Shown here in pieces: positions 34,813-44,088 of a stretch of 64,000 nt of DNA. Numbering within the stretch: position 1 is the stretch's first letter; the number at the start of each line of letters is the position of its first letter. The notes under the pieces are model-generated. The model made no database searches. It was not told the origin of the DNA and saw nothing but the letters and a program-made list of their open reading frames with translations. Position numbers and translations under genes: made by a program. Source of the stretch: JAQBXX01 sp947085325 (lineage in GTDB: Bacteria; Pseudomonadota; Gammaproteobacteria; SURF-13); assembly GCA_947085325.1 (NCBI GenBank), contig CAMTVY010000011.1:1-64000 (forward strand). Direction: 5' to 3'.

Positions 34813-36360
34813 TCAGATCGGCTGCCCGGCCTGCGGGTGCGCGCGCTCCGAGGTTTGCAGGATTTTATTCATCGCGTTGAGGTAGGCCTTGGCGGAGGCG
34901 ATGACGATGTCGGTGTCCGCGCCTTGGCCGTTGACGATGCGTCCGCCCTTCTCCACGCGCACCGTCACCTCGCCCTGCGAGTCGGTGCCGCTGGTGATGT
35001 TATTCACCGAGTAAAGCTGTAGCGTCGTGCCGCTTTGCACGACGGCCTCGATGGCCTTGAAGGCGGCGTCCACCGGCCCGCCGCCCGGCGCGGTGGCGCG
35101 GTGCTCGACACCGTCCACCGACAGCGTGATGGCGGCGTTCGGCGTCTCGCCGGTTTCGGAGCACACCTTGAGCGCGACCAGTTTGATGCGCTCATTCTCG
35201 GCGGCGAGGTTGGTCTCGCTGATCAGGGCCTGCAAGTCCTCGTCATAGATGTCGTGCTTCTTGTCGGCAAGCTCCTTGAAGCGGACGAAGGTTTCATTCA
35301 ACGCTTCTTCCGAATCGAAGCTGGCGCCCAATTCCTGCAAGCGCGCACGGAACGCGTTGCGCCCGGAGTGTTTGCCCAGCACCATGCGATTCGTCACCCA
35401 GCCCACGTCCTCGGCGCGCATGATTTCGTAGGTGGTGCGGTGCTTGAGCACGCCGTCCTGATGGATGCCGGATTCATGGGCGAACGCGTTCGCGCCGACG
35501 ATGGCCTTGTTCGGCTGCACGGCGAAGCCGGTGATGCCGGAGACCAAACGGCTCGCAGGCACAATCTGGGTGGCGTCGATGCGCGTGTCGCAGGTGAAGA
35601 TGTCACGCCGCGTGCGCACCGCCATCACGATCTCCTCCAGCGCCGCGTTGCCGGCACGCTCGCCGAGGCCGTTGATGGTGCACTCCACCTGACGCGCACC
35701 GTTCAACACCGCCGAGAGCGAGTTCGCCACCGCGAGGCCCAAGTCGTTGTGGCAGTGCACGGAAAACACCGCCTGATCGGAGTTGGGCACGCGCTCGCGC
35801 AAGGTTTTTATCAACGCGCCGAACTGGTGCGGCAGGTTGTAGCCCACGGTGTCGGGGATATTCACCGTGCGCGCACCGGCGGCGATCACCGATTCCAGCA
35901 CGCGGCACAGGAAATCGGTCTCGGAGCGTCCGGCGTCTTCGGGAGAAAATTCCACGTCGTCGGTGTATTGCCGCGCACGCTTCACCGCCTTCACCGCCTG
36001 CTCCAGCACCTGCTCCGGCGTCATCTTGAGCTTTTTCTCCATGTGGATCGGAGAAGTGGCGATGAAGGTGTGGATGCGCCGTGACTGCGCGCCCTTCAAT
36101 GCCTCGGCGGCGCGGTCGATGTCCTTGTCCAGCGCACGCGCGAGCGCGCACACGGTGCTGTCCTTGATGACATTGGCCACCGCCTGCACCGATTCGAAAT
36201 CGCCTACGCTCGCAATGGGAAACCCGGCCTCGATCACATCGACGCGCATGCGCTCCAGGCTCTTCGCGATGCGTATCTTTTCCTCGCGCGTCATGGATGC
36301 GCCGGGGCTCTGCTCGCCGTCGCGCATGGTGGTATCAAAAATGATTAATTTGTCGCTCAT
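34813..36360 (-). CDS. leuA: 2-isopropylmalate synthase
   Basis: First committed step of leucine synthesis. 515 residues; opens LIIFDTTMRDGEQSPGASM (metal and substrate binding), with HCHNDLGLAVANS (about 205, His ligands) and NGLGERAGNAALEE. The C-terminal regulatory domain (about 385-500) binds leucine for feedback inhibition. It is preceded by repeat copy C and, further up, by a leucine-rich leader ORF (36672-36782), so leucine-dependent attenuation was probably the ancestral control. Ribosome binding site GGAGA lies eight bases before the ATG. Confidence 0.96.
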   Translation of the reverse strand: MSDKLIIFDTTMRDGEQSPGASMTREEKIRIAKSLERMRVDVIEAGFPIASVGDFESVQAVANVIKDSTVCALARALDKDIDRAAEALKGAQSRRIHTFIATSPIHMEKKLKMTPEQVLEQAVKAVKRARQYTDDVEFSPEDAGRSETDFLCRVLESVIAAGARTVNIPDTVGYNLPHQFGALIKTLRERVPNSDQAVFSVHCHNDLGLAVANSLSAVLNGARQVECTINGLGERAGNAALEEIVMAVRTRRDIFTCDTRIDATQIVPASRLVSGITGFAVQPNKAIVGANAFAHESGIHQDGVLKHRTTYEIMRAEDVGWVTNRMVLGKHSGRNAFRARLQELGASFDSEEALNETFVRFKELADKKHDIYDEDLQALISETNLAAENERIKLVALKVCSETGETPNAAITLSVDGVEHRATAPGGGPVDAAFKAIEAVVQSGTTLQLYSVNNITSGTDSQGEVTVRVEKGGRIVNGQGADTDIVIASAKAYLNAMNKILQTSERAHPQAGQPI

Positions 36361-36382
36361 CTGTGTTCTCCGCTGCCGCTAT

Positions 36383-36574
36383 GGGCGCCTCTAAAAATGC
36401 GTCTTTTGCTCCAATACTGTGCTGTACAAGGACGTACGAATGTCGCGAGCGCAGGACGCGCAGGAGCGACCGTTGCAGCTTGTCTCCGCTGCTCACATAC
36501 TGACGTGTATGCTGCGCTGCTCGACGGCGCTGCGCCTTGTCTTGAAGCAAAATCCATCATTTTTAGAGACGCCC
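36383..36574 (-). repeat. Dispersed palindromic element, copy C (192 bp, module at second site)
   Basis: Opposite orientation to copy A, same length. Ends GGGCGCCTCTAAAAATG and TTTTTAGAGACGCCC. The 51 base module is present, but placed before CAGTATTGGAGC instead of before CAGCATACAC as in copy A. It lies between the leucine leader peptide and leuA, ending 23 bases from the leuA start. Confidence 0.92.
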
Positions 36575-36578
36575 ATAT

Positions 36579-36610
36579 GCTACACGACGCGCTGGTAATC
36601 GTCGCGCAGC
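36579..36610 (-). promoter_or_regulatory. Hairpin after the leucine leader peptide
   Basis: On the minus strand GCTGCGCGACG (36600-36610) can pair with CGTCGTGTAGC (36579-36589), 11 bp including two G-U pairs, around a 10-base loop. This is where the terminator arm of an attenuator would be expected, but the T tract is missing: element copy C begins four bases further. A second very short ORF (MNKLRDDYQRVV) overlaps it, so the stem could also be accidental. Confidence 0.4.
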
Positions 36611-36671
36611 TTGTTCATCAGGATTGGTTCGCGTAGTTATTCCCTCGCCAGGGATTTCGACGGTGTCTGCC

Positions 36672-36782
36672 CTAGGGCAGCAGTCGCAGAATCGGCAGGA
36701 GATTGAGAGCGGTGGCCACGCGCAACACTGCCTGCCGATGGGCGGCATGTGCGGTAACAACTGTGTGGTTGGCGTGTTTCAT
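36672..36782 (-). CDS. Leucine leader peptide (leuL-like) upstream of leuA
   Basis: A 36-codon ORF in the gap between pssA and leuA, same strand. Its end reads ALNLLPILRLLP-stop: six of the last eleven sense codons are Leu (CTC or CTG), with Ile next to them. This is the layout of ribosome-dependent attenuation leaders. The stop codon lies inside a 14-base palindrome CTGCCCTAGGGCAG. The peptide starts MKHANHTVVTAH, 50 bases after the pssA stop. No known leader was matched, and function is inferred from position and codons. Confidence 0.65.
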   Translation of the reverse strand: MKHANHTVVTAHAAHRQAVLRVATALNLLPILRLLP

Positions 36783-36832
36783 GGTTAATTTCGGAATCCG
36801 CAGGCTTACTATACGGCGGCCACGGCGGTTTT

Positions 36833-37654
36833 TCAAGGCTGGTCCTTGCGCGTATCTCCGGGTTCCGGGTTTTCGCCGCCCCCGCCCTGGGTTTTGCGCG
36901 CCAGCCGCTTGCTGCGCAACTGCATGAGCGTCAGCACCGGGCCGGAGATACCGTAGAGCATAAACACGCCGAACAATACGCGCGGCGGGTCGCTGGATAC
37001 CAGCACGATAATCAGCACCAGCACCACCAGCGCCAGAAACGGCACTTTATCCTTGAGGCTGAAGTCCTTGAAGCTGTAGTAGCGTATCTTGCTCACCATG
37101 AGCACGCTGACGATCAAGGTGAGCAGCAGCGCCACCACCATGATGCCCGTGCCCTGCAACTCGAAATCGTGCGCGCTCCAGACCATGCCGGCGATGATTG
37201 CCGCCGCCGCCGGGCTGGCCAGGCCCTGGAAGTAGCGTTTGTCGATGATGCCGAGCTGGGTATTGAAGCGCGCCAGCCGCAGCGCGGCACAGGCGGCGTA
37301 GACGAAGGCCGCAAGCCAGCCGAACTTGCCGAGAAAGTGCAGCCCCCATGAATAGACCACCAGTGCCGGGGCGAGGCCGAAGGAAACCATGTCGGCGAGG
37401 CTGTCATACTCCGCGCCGAAGTCGCTCTGGGTGTGGGTGAGGCGGGCGATGCGGCCGTCGATGCCGTCCATCACCATGGCCACAAAGATGGCGATGGCGG
37501 CCGCCTCGAAACGCCCGTTCATGCCCGCAACGATGGCGTAGAACCCCGCGAACAGCCCGGCGGTGGTAAACAGGTTGGGCAGCAGGTAAATGCCGCGCCG
37601 ACGGCGCAGAACCCGCTTGTCCGACTGCTGTTCTTCGTTCTCGTTATCCGGCAC
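36833..37654 (-). CDS. pssA: CDP-diacylglycerol-serine O-phosphatidyltransferase
   Basis: Makes phosphatidylserine from CDP-diacylglycerol and serine in the inner membrane. 273 residues with about eight membrane segments. The CDP-alcohol phosphotransferase signature DGxxAR-x8-G-x3-D-x3-D is present as DGRIARLTHTQ followed by DFGAEYDSLAD (about 75-100). It follows ilvC by 16 bases and precedes the leucine leader and leuA. This ilvIHC-pssA-leuA order is seen in several gamma- and betaproteobacteria. Confidence 0.93.
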   Translation of the reverse strand: MPDNENEEQQSDKRVLRRRRGIYLLPNLFTTAGLFAGFYAIVAGMNGRFEAAAIAIFVAMVMDGIDGRIARLTHTQSDFGAEYDSLADMVSFGLAPALVVYSWGLHFLGKFGWLAAFVYAACAALRLARFNTQLGIIDKRYFQGLASPAAAAIIAGMVWSAHDFELQGTGIMVVALLLTLIVSVLMVSKIRYYSFKDFSLKDKVPFLALVVLVLIIVLVSSDPPRVLFGVFMLYGISGPVLTLMQLRSKRLARKTQGGGGENPEPGDTRKDQP

Positions 37655-37670
37655 GGGGTAGCCAGCGGCC

Positions 37671-38687
37671 TCAGTTACGGTCTTTGTCGACCAGGCGGTT
37701 GGCCTTGATCCATGGCATCATGCTGCGCAGCTTCTCGCCCACCACCTCGATTTGATGCTCGCGCGTGAGGCGTCTGGTCGCCTTCATCACCGGCGCACCG
37801 GCCTGGTTCTCCAGAATGAACTCGCGCGCGAATGCGCCGCTTTGAATTTCACCCAGGATTTTCTTCATCTCGCGCTTGGTCTCTGCGGTGACGATGCGCG
37901 GGCCGCGCGTCATGTCGCCGTATTCCGCAGTATTGGAAATGGAGTAGCGCATGTCGGCGATGCCGCCTTCGTACATCAGATCCACGATCAGCTTCAACTC
38001 GTGCAGACATTCGAAGTAGGCCATTTCCGGCGCGTAACCGGCCTCGACCAGGGTTTCAAAACCGGCCTGCACCAGCGCGGTCGCGCCGCCGCACAGCACG
38101 GCCTGCTCGCCGAACAGGTCGGTCTCGGTCTCTTCGCGGAAATTGGTTTCGATGACACCCGCACGGCCGCCACCATTGGCGCTGGCATACGACAGGGCGA
38201 TGGCCTTGGCCTTGCCGCTGACGTCCTTATGCACGGCGATGAGGCTCGGCACGCCGCCGCCTTGCGTATAGGTGGAGCGCACCAGATGGCCGGGGCCTTT
38301 AGGCGCGATCATGATCACGTCGAGATCGGCGCGCGGCTCGATCTGGCCGAAGTGAATGTTGAAGCCATGGGCGAAGGCCAGCGCCGCGCCCTTTTTAATG
38401 TTGGGCTCGATGGTGTCACGGTAGAGTCTGGCCTGATGCTCGTCCGGCGCCAGGATCATGACCACGTCGGCGCTTTTCACGGCCTCCGCGACATCCTTCA
38501 CCTTGAGCTTGGCCTTCTGCGCCTTGGCTTCGGACGCGGAACCCAGGCGCAGGCCGACCACCACATCGACGCCGGAATCCTGCAGGTTATTGGCGTGCGC
38601 ATGGCCCTGCGAACCGTAGCCGATGATGGCGACCTTTTTGCTTTTAATGATGGAAAGGTCGGCGTCTTTGTCGTAATAAATATTCAT
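37671..38687 (-). CDS. ilvC: Ketol-acid reductoisomerase
   Basis: Second common step of branched-chain amino acid synthesis. 338 residues, the short class I form. NADPH-binding motif KVAIIGYGSQGHAHANNL (about 18), the catalytic Glu/Asp cluster in ETETDLFGEQAVLCGG (about 185-200) and the C-terminal EVVGEKLRSMMPW. It is separated from ilvH by 147 bases containing the second ACGCAAAGACGCC repeat pair. Confidence 0.97.
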   Translation of the reverse strand: MNIYYDKDADLSIIKSKKVAIIGYGSQGHAHANNLQDSGVDVVVGLRLGSASEAKAQKAKLKVKDVAEAVKSADVVMILAPDEHQARLYRDTIEPNIKKGAALAFAHGFNIHFGQIEPRADLDVIMIAPKGPGHLVRSTYTQGGGVPSLIAVHKDVSGKAKAIALSYASANGGGRAGVIETNFREETETDLFGEQAVLCGGATALVQAGFETLVEAGYAPEMAYFECLHELKLIVDLMYEGGIADMRYSISNTAEYGDMTRGPRIVTAETKREMKKILGEIQSGAFAREFILENQAGAPVMKATRRLTREHQIEVVGEKLRSMMPWIKANRLVDKDRN

Positions 38688-38729
38688 ATCACCCTCTATC
38701 TAAAATAATCTAACTACTCAGCAAACTAC

Positions 38730-38815
38730 TCAACGCAAAGACGCCAAGTCGCAAAGAAATACAAAACTCTAAGTTAATAAAAAATCTTTTGCGTCTTCGC
38801 GTCTTTGCGTTGAGT
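38730..38815. repeat. Paired ACGCAAAGACGCC repeat, copy 2
   Basis: Left arm 38730-38757 starts TCAACGCAAAGACGCCAAGT; right arm 38788-38815 is the opposite-strand version, ending CTTTGCGTTGA. About 30 AT-rich bases lie between. It occupies the ilvH-ilvC gap and would form a long hairpin in the operon transcript. Confidence 0.85.
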
Positions 38816-38834
38816 TTTTATATATAAAATAAAA

Positions 38835-39335
38835 TCAAACTTTCAAACTCTTCGCGCCGCGCGCAATGCCCGACACGCCGGAGCGCACGACCTCCAGAAT
38901 GGTCTTGCCGTCGAGCGCCTGGATAAATCCGTCGAGTTTCTCGCCGGTGCCGGTGAGCTCAATCACATAACTTGAATCCGTGACATCGATGATGTGGCCA
39001 CGGAAGATGTCCGCCAAACGCTTGATTTCTTCACGTGCCACGCCTGTCGCCTTCACCTTGATCAGCATCATCTCGCGCTCGATGTGCGGGCCCTCGGTGA
39101 GGTCGAGCAGCTTTACCACGTCCACCAGTTTGTTCAACTGCTTGGTGATTTGCTCGATGATGTCGTCGGTGCCGCGCGTCACCAGCGTCATGCGCGACAG
39201 CGACGGGTCTTCGGTCGGCGCCACGGTAAGCGACTCGATGTTGTAGCCGCGCGCGGAAAACAGGCCGGCGACCCGCGACAACGCGCCGGATTCGTTCTCC
39301 ATCAGAATCGAGATGATGTGACGCATATGCTTCAC
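38835..39335 (-). CDS. ilvH: Acetolactate synthase small (regulatory) subunit
   Basis: ACT-domain subunit that gives valine feedback control to IlvI. 166 residues; RHIISILMENESGALSRVAGLFSAR is typical (first 20 shown as RHIISILMENESGALSRVAG). The GTG start makes a GTGA overlap with the ilvI stop, with GGGAG five bases before; an ATG three codons later (39326) is the conventional family start and cannot be excluded. Confidence 0.95.
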   Translation of the reverse strand: MKHMRHIISILMENESGALSRVAGLFSARGYNIESLTVAPTEDPSLSRMTLVTRGTDDIIEQITKQLNKLVDVVKLLDLTEGPHIEREMMLIKVKATGVAREEIKRLADIFRGHIIDVTDSSYVIELTGTGEKLDGFIQALDGKTILEVVRSGVSGIARGAKSLKV

Positions 39336-41044
39336 GCTAACTCCCGCTCCGGCGAAAGATGCATCTCATGATGCCCCTTGCCCGCCTCAATCATCGGATA
39401 CACATTTTCGGTCTGATCGGTGATGAAGTCCATGAATACCAGCCGGTCTTTCAGTTTCAACGCCTCTTTCAGCGCTGGCTCCACATCGCCGGGCTTTTCG
39501 ATCTTCATGCCCACATGGCCGAAGCTCTCCGCCAGCTGCACAAAATCAGGCAGCGCATCCATATAGGAATGCGAATAGCGGCCCTTGTAGAAGAACTCCT
39601 GCCACTGCCGCACCATGCCCATGTAGCGATTATTGAGGTTAATGATCTTGATCGGCAGGCCGTACTGCTTGCAGGTGGACAGCTCCTGTATGCACATCAT
39701 GATGCTGGCCTCGCCCGTAACACAGGCCACCGTGGCCTTGGGGTGGGCAAGCTGCACACCCATCGCCGCCGGCAAGCCGAAGCCCATGGTGCCGAGACCG
39801 CCGGAGTTGATCCAGCGGCGCGGCTTGTCGAATCTGTAAAACTGCGCGGCCCACATCTGGTGCTGACCCACGTCGGAGGTGACAAAGGCGTCGCCCTTGG
39901 TCAGCTGATACAGCTTTTCCAGCACGGCCTGCGGCTTGATGAGTTTGCTTCTGTGATCGTAACGCAGACAGTCCTTGGCGCGCCATTGGTTGATCTGCTT
40001 CCACCACGCCGCCAGCGCCGTCTTGTCGGGCTGCTTTCTGGCCGCCTTGATGAGCTTGAGCATTTCACTCAGCACATTACCCACCGAACCCACGATGGGC
40101 ACGTCCACGCGCACGCTCTTCGAGATCGACGACGGGTCGATGTCGATGTGTATCTTCTTCGAGCCGGGCGAAAACAGCTCCACCTTGCCCACCACGCGGT
40201 CGTCAAAGCGCGCGCCGATGGCGAGCAGCACATCGCACTCGTGCATCGCCATGTTGGCCTCGTAGGTGCCGTGCATACCCAGCATACCGACAAACTGCTT
40301 GTCGTTGGAGGGATAGGCGCCGAGACCCATCAGCGTGTTGGTGATGGGGCATCCCAACAGGCGCGTGAACTCGGTGAGGATTTTGGAGGCCTCGCCCAGA
40401 ATCACGCCGCCGCCGCTGTAGATCATCGGGCGCTTGGCGGCGAGCAGCAGCTCCACCGCTTTCTTGATCTGGCCCGGATGCCCTTCAACCACAGGCTTGT
40501 AAGAGCGTAACGTCACCTTTTTGGGGTAGGCGTACTCCGTTATCTGGGCGGTCACGTCCTTGGGCACGTCCACCACCACCGGGCCGGGGCGGCCTGTGGT
40601 GGCGATATAAAAGGCCTTCTTGATCGTGGTCGCGAGGTCTTTCACGTCCTTGACCAGAAAATTGTGCTTCACGCACGGGCGCGTGATGCCAACGGAGTCC
40701 ACTTCCTGGAAGGCGTCGCTGCCGATGGCCCAGGTATGCACCTGCCCGGTGATCACCACCAGCGGAATGGAGTCCATGTAGGCCGTGGCGATGCCGGTCA
40801 CGGCATTGGTCGCGCCCGGCCCCGAGGTGACAAGCACCACACCGGGCCGGCCGGTGGAGCGTGCGTAGCCATCGGCGGCATGGGTCGCGCCCTGCTCGTG
40901 GCGCACCAGGATATGTTTCACATCCTCCTGCCGGTAGAGCGCATCGTAGATGTGCAACACCGCACCGCCGGGGTAGCCGAAGACATACTCCACGCCCTCG
41001 TCCTTGAGCGACCGCACCAGTATCTCTGCGCCTGTTAGTTCCAC
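39332..41044 (-). CDS. ilvI: Acetolactate synthase large (catalytic) subunit
   Basis: TPP- and FAD-dependent enzyme forming acetolactate or acetohydroxybutyrate. 570 residues; N-terminal GAEILVRSLKDEGVEYVFGYPGG region (shown in part: VFGYPGGAVLHIYDAL), catalytic Glu in LVRHEQGATHAADGYAR, and the TPP-binding GEASIMMCIQEL followed by NNRYMGMVRQWQEFFY. Start is GTG. Upstream lies a GC-rich hairpin (41068-41104) of possible regulatory role. Confidence 0.96.
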   Translation of the reverse strand: MELTGAEILVRSLKDEGVEYVFGYPGGAVLHIYDALYRQEDVKHILVRHEQGATHAADGYARSTGRPGVVLVTSGPGATNAVTGIATAYMDSIPLVVITGQVHTWAIGSDAFQEVDSVGITRPCVKHNFLVKDVKDLATTIKKAFYIATTGRPGPVVVDVPKDVTAQITEYAYPKKVTLRSYKPVVEGHPGQIKKAVELLLAAKRPMIYSGGGVILGEASKILTEFTRLLGCPITNTLMGLGAYPSNDKQFVGMLGMHGTYEANMAMHECDVLLAIGARFDDRVVGKVELFSPGSKKIHIDIDPSSISKSVRVDVPIVGSVGNVLSEMLKLIKAARKQPDKTALAAWWKQINQWRAKDCLRYDHRSKLIKPQAVLEKLYQLTKGDAFVTSDVGQHQMWAAQFYRFDKPRRWINSGGLGTMGFGLPAAMGVQLAHPKATVACVTGEASIMMCIQELSTCKQYGLPIKIINLNNRYMGMVRQWQEFFYKGRYSHSYMDALPDFVQLAESFGHVGMKIEKPGDVEPALKEALKLKDRLVFMDFITDQTENVYPMIEAGKGHHEMHLSPERELA

Positions 41045-41067
41045 TGCCTGTGACCCCTGAGATTAAA

Positions 41068-41104
41068 GCCGCCCCCGGTGACGGAGATGCCTCCGGGGGC
41101 GGTT
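41068..41104 (-). promoter_or_regulatory. GC-rich hairpin in the ilvI leader
   Basis: Ten base stem CCGCCCCCGG/CCGGGGGCGG with a 14 base loop, 24 bases before the ilvI start. On the minus strand it is followed by CTTTAATCTC, a poor T tract, so it is not a convincing terminator. An AT-rich stretch upstream (about 41105-41150) could hold the operon promoter. No leader peptide rich in Ile, Val or Leu was found here. Confidence 0.5.
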
Positions 41105-41221
41105 TAGTAATATATTCGTAAACTATTTAGAATAAACGATAAAGTTGGCTGATGGAACTGTAAAAACCGGGATGACGCAGTAAAATCGCCCATATGGCCT
41201 TATAAATTCTCAGGAGATGCG

Positions 41222-41566
41222 ATGCCTTACCTCAAAATACAGACCAACACCGCGCTGGCGCCGGACGCCGCCCAGGCATTGCTCGCACAGGCCTCGCGCA
41301 CGCTGGCCAGCAAACTCGGCAAGCCGGAGAGCTATGTGATGGTGGCGCTGGAACCGCCCATGCCCATGCTATTTGCGGGTTCGGACGCGCCGCTCGCCTA
41401 TCTCGAACTCAAAAGCATCGGCCTGCCGGAGGCCAAGACCCCGGCGCTATCGAAGGCGCTGTGCGAGTTGATGGCACAGGCAGCCGGTATCCAGCAGGAG
41501 CGTGTCTATATCGAGTTTGCCAATGCCAAGGGTGCGCACTGGGGCTGGAATGGCGGGACGTTTTAA
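41222..41566 (+). CDS. MIF / tautomerase superfamily protein
   Basis: A 114-residue protein of the macrophage migration inhibitory factor type. The catalytic Pro follows the initiator Met (MPYLKIQTN), and ESYVMVALEPPMPMLFAGS, LAYLELKSIG and the C-terminal NAKGAHWGWNGGTF are family features. Members tautomerise phenylpyruvate in vitro; the bacterial role is unclear. An AGGAG ribosome binding site lies just before the ATG. Monocistronic. Confidence 0.88.
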   Translation: MPYLKIQTNTALAPDAAQALLAQASRTLASKLGKPESYVMVALEPPMPMLFAGSDAPLAYLELKSIGLPEAKTPALSKALCELMAQAAGIQQERVYIEFANAKGAHWGWNGGTF

Positions 41567-41589
41567 GAAATCTCTGATTAGATTAAGTT

Positions 41590-41665
41590 ACGTCGGTCGG
41601 ATCAAGCGTAGCGTGTCCGACCAGCAATGTCGGGTTCGGCGCTATACGCCTTGACCCGACCTACT
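41590..41665. repeat. REP-like double hairpin GTCGGGT type
   Basis: Two small palindromes in tandem: GTCGG...CCGAC around AAGCGTAGCG and GTCGGGTT...GACCCGAC around GCGCTATACGCC. They fill the gap between the converging tautomerase and transaldolase genes and may act as a bidirectional terminator. The unit type is a common dispersed repeat in proteobacteria. Confidence 0.6.
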
Positions 41666-42311
41666 TAATACCGCTCTTTTGCCAGTCGGCCATGAATTGG
41701 TCGATCCCTATGGTCGTCAGCGGGTGTTTGTACATCTGCTCCAGCACCTTGAACGGCATGGTCACCACATCGGCGCCGATGCGCGCGGCCTCCAGCACAT
41801 GCATGGGATGGCGCACCGAGGCCACCAGCACCTCCGTAGGCCAGTCGTAGTTGCTGTAGATGTCCACAATCTCGGCAATCAGGCTCATGCCGTGCTCGCC
41901 CACATCATCCAGCCGCCCGACAAAGGGCGAAATGAAGCTCGCGCCGGCCTTGGCCGCGAGTATCGCCTGCGCTGCCGAAAAGCACAGCGTCACGTTGACC
42001 CTGGTGCCCTCATCCGCGAGATCGCGGCAGGCACGCAGGCCTTCGGGCGTGAGTGGCAGCTTCACCGTGACGTTGGGCGCGATTCTGGCCAACTCGCGAC
42101 CCTGCTTGAGCATCTCGGCGTAGTCGAGCGAGGTCACTTCAGCGCTCACCGGGCCACTCACCAGGGCGCATATCGTGGCGATCTGCTTGTGAAAGCTGAT
42201 GCCGGTTTCCTTGGCCATCAGCGACGGATTGGTGGTCACACCGTCTGCCATGCCGAGTTCCACCGCTTTACGCACATCATCCAGGTTCGCGCTGTCGATA
42301 AAGAATTTCAT
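41661..42311 (-). CDS. Transaldolase / fructose-6-phosphate aldolase (TalC/FSA type)
   Basis: Small TIM-barrel Schiff-base aldolase of 216 residues from MKFFIDSANLDDVRK. TTNPSLMAKETG, catalytic Lys in NVTVKLPLTPEG (about 85) and SPFVGRLDD are visible. This short class includes true transaldolases and fructose-6-phosphate aldolases; sequence alone does not decide. An upstream start (42362) is less likely since MKFFID is the family start. Convergent with the MIF-like gene. Confidence 0.92.
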   Translation of the reverse strand: MKFFIDSANLDDVRKAVELGMADGVTTNPSLMAKETGISFHKQIATICALVSGPVSAEVTSLDYAEMLKQGRELARIAPNVTVKLPLTPEGLRACRDLADEGTRVNVTLCFSAAQAILAAKAGASFISPFVGRLDDVGEHGMSLIAEIVDIYSNYDWPTEVLVASVRHPMHVLEAARIGADVVTMPFKVLEQMYKHPLTTIGIDQFMADWQKSGIK

Positions 42312-42431
42312 GCCGGTCTCCTGTCCCACGTGTGGGCACTGCTGAAGGTACAAATGATACAAATTTTATGCCACTCCAGCCGTTAATGCTAAAATTCAGC
42401 CTTTCTTTGACTTTATTGACCGGAAATCCCC

Positions 42432-43688
<1,257 letters not shown>

Positions 43689-43722
43689 GCAGCACAGGCC
43701 AGGCAGCATTTCCCGCAATTTC

Positions 43723-43751
43723 TTGACGCTGTCCACCCCGCCACCTAGAAT
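43723..43751 (+). promoter_or_regulatory. Sigma-70 promoter of the tRNA-Ala gene
   Basis: TTGACG at 43723-43728, a 17 base spacer and TAGAAT at 43746-43751, followed by a GC-rich AGCGCC discriminator, the hallmark of stringently controlled stable RNA promoters. The tRNA begins 15 bases further. tRNA-Glu, 38 bases past tRNA-Ala, should be on the same transcript. Confidence 0.85.
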
Positions 43752-43765
43752 AGCGCCTTGATTTC

Positions 43766-43841
<76 letters not shown>

Positions 43842-43879
43842 CGTTGTTACACGACAGGTTCACGTACACACCATTATCA

Positions 43880-43955
43880 GTCCCCATCGTCTAGAGGCCT
43901 AGGACACTGCCCTTTCACGGCGGCGACAGGGGTTCGAATCCCCTTGGGGACGCCA
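43880..43955 (+). tRNA. tRNA-Glu (anticodon TTC)
   Basis: A 76-base cloverleaf with encoded CCA. Acceptor GTCCCCA/TGGGGAC, D arm with CGTCTAGAGGCCTAGGAC, anticodon loop CTTTCAC, T arm GTTCGAATCC. Tandem with tRNA-Ala. Confidence 0.98.
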
Positions 43956-44088
43956 TTTTCAAGAAATTCCACCTATTTCAATACAGTGCCACGCTGTGTT
44001 GCCGCGCCTGTAATTCCGCTCGCAACCTTGCAACGCTGCCCGTCAGCCCTCACTATTTGTCAGGTAATCCACAGCCACAGGAGGCGTT

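Noticed and set aside
35035..36084. Long open frame (349 codons) antisense to leuA
   Set aside because: Shadow of leuA, which has all catalytic motifs. Composition rich in Arg, Gly and His repeats, no start signal.
39359..40510. Long open frame (383 codons) antisense to ilvI
   Set aside because: Shadow of the acetolactate synthase gene; no recognisable domain.
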